A stretch of DNA of 5,319 nucleotides. Origin: CAZAMT01 sp964486145. Lineage in GTDB: Bacteria; Bacteroidota; Bacteroidia; Bacteroidales; JAAAOM01. Of this stretch, positions 1 to 5,319 are shown piece after piece. The position numbers and the translations under genes were made by a program. Numbering within the stretch: position 1 is the stretch's first letter; every line of letters starts with the position of its first letter. The stretch is taken from the NCBI GenBank assembly GCA_964486145.1, contig CAZAMT010000288.1:1-5319 (forward strand), in the 5' to 3' direction. The notes under the pieces were generated by a model. The model was not told the DNA's origin, did no database searches, and was given only the letters and a program-made list of their open reading frames with translations.

Positions 1-473
1 TTTACGGCGGTAATATTGGTAGCTGGACAACCAGCGTGGAAGAAGGAACCCGCAGGTTTTGGCGAAGCGTTTTCGCAGGCTGTGCTTCCGTCCGGTTTCA
101 TCGCGAAGGTCCGTCGAAACAATTTTTTGGGATAGGGTTGAGTGAGCTTGCCCAAACCCACATCAAAAGCATGCGCATGTTTGCTGATGAATTCGAGGTT
201 TTTAAAGCTGAACCCGCAAATCAGCTTTTAACGGATCGCGAACCCAATGAGGCCTATTGCATGGCAAAACCCGGGAAACAATACGCAGTTTATTTTACCG
301 ATGGCGGCAATGTAAATCTTGATTTATCCAATGCCTCGGGAAGCTGGAATTTAAAATGGCTGGATATTCGCGCCAACCGTTGGTTAGACGGAGTGACGAT
401 TGACAGCGATGATTTCTTTCCCTTGAAAACGCCGGATAGCGGACAATGGGTTGCGCTACTGAAACAAAACTGA
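1..473 (+). CDS. Glycosidase-like protein with C-terminal collagen-binding-like domain, 3' end only
   Basis: The reading frame is open from the left edge (first full codon at nt 3) to TGA at 471-473, so only about the last 156 codons are present. The GTG at nt 36 is not a convincing start, because the recognisable domain already runs through it. The first part (FWRSVFAG from nt 57, then GIGLSELAQ and IKSMRMF) resembles the end of the TIM-barrel region in secreted Bacteroidota glycosidase-like proteins. The rest (NEAYC at 246-260, YAVYFTDGG, LKWLDIR, ending GQWVALLKQN) resembles the small beta domain called 'putative collagen-binding domain' (Pfam PF12904-like). That domain is common at the C-terminus of DUF4038- or DUF5060-type glycosidase relatives. 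The catalytic region lies outside the window, so the activity cannot be assigned. The same tail recurs in the next two loci, which points to tandem paralogues. Family-level assignment is good; exact family and substrate are unknown. Confidence 0.8.
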   Translation, partial: YGGNIGSWTTSVEEGTRRFWRSVFAGCASVRFHREGPSKQFFGIGLSELAQTHIKSMRMFADEFEVFKAEPANQLLTDREPNEAYCMAKPGKQYAVYFTDGGNVNLDLSNASGSWNLKWLDIRANRWLDGVTIDSDDFFPLKTPDSGQWVALLKQN

Positions 474-496
474 AAATTATTTAAACTGAGGCAGAA

Positions 497-866
497 ATGA
501 AGAAATTTCAATTCCAACAACTTGGTCATATATTGTTTTCATTCATGCTTTTGTTGGTATCAGGAGAAGTTAAAGCGCATGCTCACCGATTCAATGCGTT
601 TTTTCAAACATCAACCTGCAAATCATTTACTGACAAGCCGCGAAAAGAATGAAGCGTATTGCCTTGCTATGGAAGGAGAGGAGTATGCCGTTTACTTTAC
701 AGGTGAAGGTAAAGTAGAATTAAAAGCTCCGGCCGGGGAATATGAGGTGAGATGACTTCAGATAAGGACATCACAATGGAGTATCACAAAGACGATTGAA
801 CTGCCGGATATTTTAAAAACACCGTCGGATGACCAGTGGGTGGTATTTATAAAAAAAAATCAGTAA
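497..866 (+). pseudogene. Remnant of a secreted collagen-binding-domain paralogue: internal deletion, frame break and nonsense codon
   Basis: ATG at 497 opens a 51-codon frame (stop 650-652). It begins with a clear signal peptide: basic MKKFQF, a hydrophobic core around ILFSFMLLLV, and a polar end at GEVKAHA. From nt 576, in a different frame, the sequence aligns without gaps to the upstream gene's C-terminal domain: RMLTDSMRFFKHQPAN here against RMFADEFEVFKAEPAN there, then NEAYC and YAVYFT in both. That frame hits TGA at 753-755, exactly where the paralogue has Trp in LKWLDIR. It then continues in the same frame (LQIRTSQW, ending DQWVVFIKKNQ) to TAA at 864-866. The whole catalytic region expected between signal peptide and tail is missing. 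I infer a once full-length secreted glycosidase-like gene that lost its middle and then decayed. The 51-residue peptide could still be translated, but past the signal it matches nothing sensible. Confidence 0.85.
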
Positions 867-878
867 GTAACTAACTAA
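864..878 (+). other. Period-4 TAA run giving stops in all three frames
   Basis: The sequence TAAGTAACTAACTAA places TAA codons at 864, 868, 872 and 876, covering all three forward frames just before the A-rich leader of the DUF5060 gene. The first TAA is the stop of the decayed paralogue. Any ribosome leaving that locus in any frame would terminate here, about 14-25 bases before the next start codon. This is directly visible; that it has a function is speculation, and it may be a simple short tandem repeat. Confidence 0.5.
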
Positions 879-891
879 AAAAGAAATAATT

Positions 892-2721
892 ATGAAAATG
901 AAAGTGACTCTGTATCCTGTTATGCTCATTTTAATATTTTGTTCTCTAACTGCATTAAAAGCACAAAAAATTGAAGGAGAACTAAAAAAATGGCATAAGG
1001 TAACCCTGGTTTTTGATGGACCTGAATGCTCCGAAAATGACAAGTATAATCCGTTTTTCAATTACCGGCTTAATGTTACGTTTGAACATAAAGCATCTGG
1101 AAAGAAGTACACAATTCCTGGTTATTTTGCTGCAGATGGAAATGCGGGAGAAACTTCTGCCACCTCCGGCAACAAATGGAAAGTCCATTTTGCCCCTGAT
1201 GAAACAGGTGAATGGAATTATTCAGTAGAGTTTAAAAAAGCCGATTGGGCTGCTATTCGAAACTGGAGAGAGAAGGACTTGCCAAGCGGAGAATATATGG
1301 ACGGGAAAACCGGAAAAATTACCATTTCGCCAACAGATAAAACCGGTAAGGATTTCAGGGCTCTTGGCCGTTTGCAGTATGTAGGCGAGGGCTACCTTAC
1401 GTTTGCTGAAACTGGCGAATATTTTTTTAAATGCGGTCCGGATGCACCGGAAAATTTTTTAGCCTATTATGCTTTTGACGGTGATTTTGTAAACGATGGT
1501 CATAAAGATAACCTGGTAAAAAAATGGGAGCCTCACCTGAAAGACTGGAAAGGAGGAGATCCTACCTGGAAGAACGGCAAAGGGAAGGAAATAATCGGCG
1601 CATTAAATTATCTGACATCCAAAGGAATGAATTCCGTGTCGTTTCTCACCAATAACATTAACGGTGATGACCGGAACGTTTTTCCTTACATTGATTATGA
1701 TATTTGGGATCGGTTTGATTGTTCACGCCTCGACCAATGGGAAATTGTTTTTACACATGCCCAGGAAAACGGTATTTTCCTGCATTTTAAAACCCTGGAA
1801 CATGAAAACCAGGGCTTGCTGGATAACGGAGCCATTGGTGCCAATACAAAATTATATTACAGGGAGTTAATTGCCCGTTTTGGTCATCACCTGGCATTAA
1901 ACTGGAATTTATGCGAAGAAATAGGCGACTGGGCAGGGCATGGGACACCTTCCATGCCACTGGATGCAAATCAACGCCGGGCTTTATCGGATTACATTTA
2001 CGATACCGATGCCTATCATCATCATATGGTAATTCATAATGGCGAATGGTTTACTCCAATGTACGGCAATCAGTCGAAGCTTACGGGGGCGTCGCTTCAA
2101 ACCAGCCACGAGGATTTTAGCCGTGTACATGATCAGGTTTCACGGGTTATTGCTGAAGCGAAAAACGCTGGCAAGGTATGGGCGGTAGCCTGCGATGAAC
2201 CCGGCGATCACCGGTATGCCCTGATTCCTGATGAAGCAAATCCCGAACATTATAATGCCCGCACAAACGGGTTGTGGGGCGCTATGCTGGCCGGGGCATG
2301 GGGTACCGAATGGTATTTTGGTTATGAACACCCCCATTCCGATTTAACCTGTGAAGACTGGCGCAGCCGCGATCTTTTCTGGGATATGGGCAAAATATGC
2401 CTCGATTTCTTCTATAACAATGAAATTCCCGTAGATAAAATGTCAGAACAAGATGACCTGATTTCATCGGCTGGCGATTATTGTTATGCCCTGGAAGGAG
2501 ACACCTATATTATTCTGCTGAAAAACGGAGGTGAAAGTACCCTTGATTTAAAAAATAACAACGATAAATATTCTGTTTTGTGGTACGATACCCGCAATGG
2601 TGGTGAGTTGCAAACAGGTGAAGTGAAAACCATTCAGGGCGGTGGAAAAAAATCACTGGGACTGCCTCCCAATAATGTGAATAAAGACTGGGTAGCATTG
2701 GTAAGGAAAATCAAGCATTAA
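892..2721 (+). CDS. Secreted DUF5060 glycosidase-like protein with C-terminal collagen-binding-like domain
   Basis: The 609-residue product begins with a signal peptide (about residues 1-24, hydrophobic LYPVMLILIFCSL, probable cleavage LKA|Q). Residues about 30-115 match a DUF5060 N-terminal beta-sandwich: WHKVTLVFDGP, NPFFNYRLNVTF, then GKWKV-type strands and DETGEWNYSVEF. Residues about 150-510 look like a (beta/alpha)8 glycosidase barrel. ALNWNLCEE (335-343) is a plausible acid/base site (E342 or E343) and WAVACDEPGD (430-439) a plausible nucleophile strand (E436), by analogy with clan GH-A; this is inference. Residues about 520-609 form the same small beta domain as in the two loci upstream, ending DWVALVRK. 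The ATG at 892 is preferred over 898 because it gives the longer basic N-region; the leader is A-rich with no Shine-Dalgarno. TAA lies 16 bp before the next gene, suggesting co-transcription. A periplasmic or secreted glycoside hydrolase is likely; the substrate is unknown. Confidence 0.85.
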   Translation: MKMKVTLYPVMLILIFCSLTALKAQKIEGELKKWHKVTLVFDGPECSENDKYNPFFNYRLNVTFEHKASGKKYTIPGYFAADGNAGETSATSGNKWKVHFAPDETGEWNYSVEFKKADWAAIRNWREKDLPSGEYMDGKTGKITISPTDKTGKDFRALGRLQYVGEGYLTFAETGEYFFKCGPDAPENFLAYYAFDGDFVNDGHKDNLVKKWEPHLKDWKGGDPTWKNGKGKEIIGALNYLTSKGMNSVSFLTNNINGDDRNVFPYIDYDIWDRFDCSRLDQWEIVFTHAQENGIFLHFKTLEHENQGLLDNGAIGANTKLYYRELIARFGHHLALNWNLCEEIGDWAGHGTPSMPLDANQRRALSDYIYDTDAYHHHMVIHNGEWFTPMYGNQSKLTGASLQTSHEDFSRVHDQVSRVIAEAKNAGKVWAVACDEPGDHRYALIPDEANPEHYNARTNGLWGAMLAGAWGTEWYFGYEHPHSDLTCEDWRSRDLFWDMGKICLDFFYNNEIPVDKMSEQDDLISSAGDYCYALEGDTYIILLKNGGESTLDLKNNNDKYSVLWYDTRNGGELQTGEVKTIQGGGKKSLGLPPNNVNKDWVALVRKIKH

Positions 2722-2737
2722 ACATAAATAGATACTG

Positions 2738-4024
2738 ATGAAAAAATCACTTTTAATTAGTTTAACACTGCTGGCGATGTTTACAGCTTGCCTTGCGCAG
2801 GAAAAGAAGAAACCGGTTGTAATTGTCACACAGGATGGCGAGGTGGACGACAGGAGTTCCTTTGTGCGGTTTCTGCTTTACACCCCTGATATGGATTTAC
2901 GGGGAATTGTGGCAACCAATTCCAAATGGCAAAAAAACGGGCATGGCCTGAATTGGATATATGAGGCTTATGATGTATATGACCAGGTAAGAAATAACCT
3001 GCTTCTGCATAATACGGATTATCCAACGGTTGAGTTTTTAAAATCAATCACTGTTTTGGGGAATGAAAATCCAGAACATCTGACGGGTGGTGCTCCCTAT
3101 ATTGATTCAGAAGGTTCAGAATTAATTTTAACGGAACTTTTAAAAATTAAAGACAATTTGCTGCATATAAACTGCTGGGGTGGTGCAAATACGGTGGCTC
3201 AGGCCCTTTGGAAATTTAGAAAGAATTATCCGGATGAGTATAAAAATACCATTTCAAAGGTGCGCGTAATTGCCATCACTTTTCAGGATGAAGCCGGAGA
3301 CTGGATTGTAAATAATATGCCGGAAGTGCAGATCATCAAAAACAACGCGTTTCACATGACCTGGAATTACCACGATAAAGAACCCTTAAAGCATAATCCG
3401 TATCCGCTTTTGATGAGCGAAAAATGGCTCAGAGATAATGTGAAAACGAATCACGGCCCGCTTGGTGCCTGGTATCCGCAAAAAAACATTAGTGAAGGTG
3501 ATACGCCGGCATTTCTGAATTTTGTTGATAATGGTTTAAAGGCGTATATAGATTATTCGCTGGGAGGTTGGGGTGGTCGTTATCATTCTGTGAAAGGCAA
3601 TTACTGGAGTGATGCAACCGATGATAATAACTTGCAAAAAACACTTTGGCGATGGATTCCTGCCGTGCAAAACGATTTTGAAGCCCGCATGGACTGGTGC
3701 GTTAAATCTTTCGAAGAAGCAAATCATCCGCCGGTTGTTGAGGAAGTGACGGTTCCGGGAACCGTGAAGCCGGGTCAGAAAGTGGAATTAAAAGCTACAG
3801 CCTCCGACCCCGATGGCGATGCAGTTTATTACTGGTGGTGGCATTATCCGGATCCTTCGGGAATGGGGGAATACATTAAAATCGTTCACGAAACTTCACC
3901 TCATGCACATTTTACAGTGCCTGATAGTTCGGATAAGGATATTCATATTATTCTGGAAGTTTCAGATGATGGCAGCCCGGTGTTAAGAAAATATAAACGG
4001 TTTATTTTTAAAGTTAATAAATAA
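2738..4024 (+). CDS. Secreted DUF1593 (nucleoside-hydrolase-like) protein with C-terminal Ig-like domain
   Basis: The 428-residue product starts with an export signal (MKKSLLISLTLLAMFTACLAQ). It could be cut by signal peptidase I at LA|Q (20/21), or be a lipoprotein with Cys18, although FTAC is a weak lipobox. Residues about 25-325 resemble DUF1593 (PF07632), a family with a nucleoside-hydrolase-like fold often annotated as 'cellulose-binding' after Sde0182-type proteins. The metal-site motif is visible as VTQDGEVDDRSSFVRFLLY from residue 30, with D33, D37 and D38. NCWGGANTVAQAL (145-157) corresponds to the GPLTNxAxAL region of nucleoside hydrolases. Residues about 330-428 form an Ig- or cadherin-like beta domain with a DPDGD turn (357-361), as usual for the C-terminus of this family. 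The gene starts 16 bp after the DUF5060 gene. Family recognition is strong, but the true substrate of DUF1593 proteins is not something I can name; nucleosides or other glycosides are both possible. Confidence 0.87.
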   Translation: MKKSLLISLTLLAMFTACLAQEKKKPVVIVTQDGEVDDRSSFVRFLLYTPDMDLRGIVATNSKWQKNGHGLNWIYEAYDVYDQVRNNLLLHNTDYPTVEFLKSITVLGNENPEHLTGGAPYIDSEGSELILTELLKIKDNLLHINCWGGANTVAQALWKFRKNYPDEYKNTISKVRVIAITFQDEAGDWIVNNMPEVQIIKNNAFHMTWNYHDKEPLKHNPYPLLMSEKWLRDNVKTNHGPLGAWYPQKNISEGDTPAFLNFVDNGLKAYIDYSLGGWGGRYHSVKGNYWSDATDDNNLQKTLWRWIPAVQNDFEARMDWCVKSFEEANHPPVVEEVTVPGTVKPGQKVELKATASDPDGDAVYYWWWHYPDPSGMGEYIKIVHETSPHAHFTVPDSSDKDIHIILEVSDDGSPVLRKYKRFIFKVNK

Positions 4025-4027
4025 AAA
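3973..4027 (+). repeat. Left copy of exact 55-bp duplication flanking the N gap
   Basis: These 55 bases, from CAGCCCGGTG to the A run after the DUF1593 stop codon, recur exactly at 4128-4182 on the other side of the gap. This copy is the genuine end of the DUF1593 gene. A perfect duplication ending exactly at the Ns is what two contigs sharing an assembly k-mer overlap would give. Confidence 0.95.
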
Positions 4028-4127
4028 NNNNNNNNNNNNNNNNNNNNNNNNNNNNNNNNNNNNNNNNNNNNNNNNNNNNNNNNNNNNNNNNNNNNNNNNN
4101 NNNNNNNNNNNNNNNNNNNNNNNNNNN
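4028..4127. other. Assembly gap of 100 N
   Basis: Exactly 100 N characters, a conventional placeholder length for a gap of unknown size. Both sides carry the same 55-bp sequence, so the contigs most likely overlap and the gap has no real length. If so, the DUF1593 stop and the nucleoside hydrolase start are separated by only 16 bp. Confidence 0.97.
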
Positions 4128-4182
4128 CAGCCCGGTGTTAAGAAAATATAAACGGTTTATTTTTAAAGTTAATAAATAAAAA
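4128..4182 (+). repeat. Right copy of the 55-bp duplication
   Basis: An exact repeat of 3973-4027. It encodes the last codons of the DUF1593 protein again (in-frame stop at 4177-4179) but has no gene body before it in this window. It should not be annotated as a separate gene fragment, because it is probably the same DNA as the left copy. Confidence 0.93.
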
Positions 4183-4195
4183 AAATTAAATAAAA

Positions 4196-5242
4196 ATGAA
4201 AAAAGATAATTTAAAAAAAGGTTCTGGTAAAGGGCTCATACCGGTTTTATTCATGTTAGCCCTGCTTTTTAATGCATGCGATACTCAGGAAACCGATAAA
4301 ATCCCGGTTATTTTTGATACCGATGCCAACAACGAAGTGGACGACCAGCACGCCCTGGCTTACCTGCTGTTTAGCGGTGACCATTTTAAAGTGGAAGGCG
4401 TTACAGTGAATGCCACCAGCGCACCCTCCGGATATTCTGAAGATTCGGATGTGAGCGATCATTATGAAGAGGCCAAACGGGTGATGCAGCTTTGTGGAAA
4501 TTTGTATGATGAAATACCACTCAAAACCGGCGCCAACGGATCGTTCGAAGAAATAAAGAATCAATTGGGCGAACCTAAATTTGACGGCCACGAAGCGGTT
4601 GATTTTATCATCGAACAGGCTATGCAAAGCCGCAACCAAACGTTGGTGCTGCTTCCGGTGGGTAAACTCACCAACATCGCCCTGGCCCTGGTGAAAGAGC
4701 CTGCCATTGCCAAAAAAGTGAAAATTGTATGGCTGGGTTCCAATTACCCGGAACCAGGCGAGCACAACCAGGACTGGGACATTGAATCCATGAACTATAT
4801 ACTGGATGTGGATGTGCCTTTCGAAATAGTGACTGTGCGCTATGGAAAACCCTCGGGAACGGCGGCCGTAATGGTTTCTCAAGACCAGATTCTGCACCGG
4901 ATGCCGGGAAAAGGACCTGAAATTTCCAATCCGGTTACGGGCCGGCACGGAGGCGAGTTTAGCAACTTCGGCGATTATTCGGTTAACCTGTTTGAGCAGT
5001 ATGGCATGTGGGGCGATCCTCCCGGCAGGGCGCTGTTCGACATGGCTGCGGTGGCTATTCTGAAAAACCCCGGCTGGGCCCAAACGCGTGAAATTCCTGC
5101 ACCGGTGTACCTCGACGGAAAATGGGTGGAACGCCCCAATAACCCGCGAAAAATCACCCTTTGGGAATGGTTCGATATTTACGGAATTATGAACGATTTT
5201 TTTATTACCATGGATGATTATAAACTGGTAAAAGAAAAATAA
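4196..5242 (+). CDS. Nucleoside hydrolase, probable lipoprotein
   Basis: The 348-residue product belongs to the inosine/uridine-preferring nucleoside hydrolase family (PF01156), which cleaves the N-glycosidic bond of ribonucleosides to give base and ribose. The calcium and ribose site motif is clear: IFDTDANNEVDDQHALAYLL (39-58), with D41, D43, D49 and D50. GKLTNIALAL (156-165) matches the family's GPLTNLALAL, and EHNQDWDIESMNY (189-201) matches the Asn/Asp substrate region. FDMAAVAILKNP (281-292) supplies the late Asp ligand (D282), with Phe where classical members have His. A basic stretch, a hydrophobic segment (LIPVLFMLALLF) and Cys28 (NAC|DTQ) indicate a lipoprotein with an acidic residue after the Cys. 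Export is unusual compared with cytoplasmic salvage enzymes. The leader is A-rich (TAAAAATG), and the true gap to the DUF1593 stop is probably 16 bp. The family call is firm; that nucleosides are the natural substrate is less certain. Confidence 0.92.
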   Translation: MKKDNLKKGSGKGLIPVLFMLALLFNACDTQETDKIPVIFDTDANNEVDDQHALAYLLFSGDHFKVEGVTVNATSAPSGYSEDSDVSDHYEEAKRVMQLCGNLYDEIPLKTGANGSFEEIKNQLGEPKFDGHEAVDFIIEQAMQSRNQTLVLLPVGKLTNIALALVKEPAIAKKVKIVWLGSNYPEPGEHNQDWDIESMNYILDVDVPFEIVTVRYGKPSGTAAVMVSQDQILHRMPGKGPEISNPVTGRHGGEFSNFGDYSVNLFEQYGMWGDPPGRALFDMAAVAILKNPGWAQTREIPAPVYLDGKWVERPNNPRKITLWEWFDIYGIMNDFFITMDDYKLVKEK

Positions 5243-5259
5243 ATTAATATCTTTTAAAG

Positions 5260-5319
5260 ATGAAACAGACCATCCGACAATTGTCGGACAAGTTATCTGA
5301 GATAATTACTGAGGCACAC
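5260..5319 (+). CDS. Possible start of the next gene, 20 codons
   Basis: An ATG at 5260, 17 bp after the nucleoside hydrolase stop, opens a frame (MKQTIRQLSDKLSEIITEAH) that runs off the right edge without a stop. The spacing, direction and AT-rich leader fit another operon member. The visible residues are charged and amphipathic with no signal peptide, unlike the genes before it, so the product may be cytoplasmic. I do not recognise the family. With only 20 codons it may be chance. Confidence 0.45.
   Translation, partial: MKQTIRQLSDKLSEIITEAH
5273..5288. repeat. Perfect 16-bp palindrome
   Basis: TCCGACAATTGTCGGA is its own reverse complement, and the next base pair out (A/C) does not match. 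It lies inside codons 5-10 of the possible gene starting at 5260, or just after the nucleoside hydrolase if that frame is not a gene. No T run follows, so it does not look like an intrinsic terminator. It could be a dimeric regulator site or chance. Confidence 0.6.

Noticed and set aside
36..38. GTG at 36 as the true start of the first gene
   Set aside because: The frame is open to the left edge, the conserved domain region already spans this point, and no signal peptide or leader is visible there. The gene is truncated by the window edge.
522..755. A standalone 77-residue protein starting at TTG 522
   Set aside because: Its first 18 codons are the signal-peptide DNA read in the wrong frame, and its stop is the nonsense codon inside the conserved domain. 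It is part of the pseudogene.
560..760. Programmed frameshifting or TGA-as-Trp recoding rescuing the middle gene
   Set aside because: No slippery heptamer is seen at the junction, the catalytic region is absent anyway, and the neighbouring upstream gene ends naturally at TGA with its domain complete.
3973..4182. A genuine 55-bp direct repeat such as an attachment site or target-site duplication around an inserted element
   Set aside because: The repeat abuts exactly 100 Ns on both sides and comprises the end of a coding gene plus its stop. An assembly overlap explains it without an insertion.
4256..5083. Long antisense frame of 275 codons on the minus strand
   Set aside because: It lies wholly inside the nucleoside hydrolase gene, whose motifs are unmistakable. 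The antisense translation is rich in His/Phe/Arg with no recognisable domain, as expected for a shadow frame.
5243..5319. Intrinsic terminator at the palindrome after the nucleoside hydrolase
   Set aside because: There is no loop beyond the self-complementary centre and no downstream T tract, and an open reading frame runs through it.

Overview
The window looks like part of a chromosomal accessory locus from a member of the Bacteroidota, most likely a free-living polysaccharide degrader. The basis is the type of proteins (secreted DUF5060 and collagen-binding-like glycosidase relatives, DUF1593, a lipoprotein nucleoside hydrolase), signal peptides ending in A-Q, and A-rich leaders without Shine-Dalgarno sequences. 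Genus-level placement is not possible from this sequence alone. The 100-N gap shows that it is a draft assembly, possibly a metagenome bin.

Layout, all on the plus strand. (1) nt 1-473: the 3' end of a gene for a glycosidase-like protein with a C-terminal 'putative collagen-binding' beta domain. (2) nt 497-866: a wrecked paralogue reduced to a signal peptide joined out of frame to the same C-terminal domain, with an added in-frame TGA in place of a conserved Trp codon. (3) nt 892-2721: an intact 609-residue secreted protein with an N-terminal DUF5060 domain, a TIM-barrel-like glycosidase core and a third copy of the C-terminal domain. (4) nt 2738-4024: a 428-residue secreted DUF1593 protein, which has a nucleoside-hydrolase-like fold and a C-terminal Ig-like domain. 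(5) nt 4028-4127: 100 Ns flanked by an exact 55-bp duplication, best read as an unmerged contig overlap rather than real missing DNA. (6) nt 4196-5242: a 348-residue probable lipoprotein nucleoside hydrolase. (7) nt 5260 onward: the first 20 codons of a possible further gene, containing a perfect 16-bp palindrome.

The genes are co-directional with gaps of about 16-25 bp once the assembly artefact is removed, and no terminator or promoter is visible between them, so they are probably one transcription unit. Every gene whose start can be seen, apart from the incomplete last one, encodes an export signal, so the products probably act in the periplasm or at the cell surface. A reasonable inference is a secreted set that trims glycosides: a retaining-type glycosidase-like enzyme plus two different nucleoside-hydrolase-fold enzymes that would cleave pentofuranosyl or related bonds. 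The substrate cannot be named from the sequence. No RNA gene, CRISPR array, insertion sequence or transporter (such as SusC/SusD) is visible.
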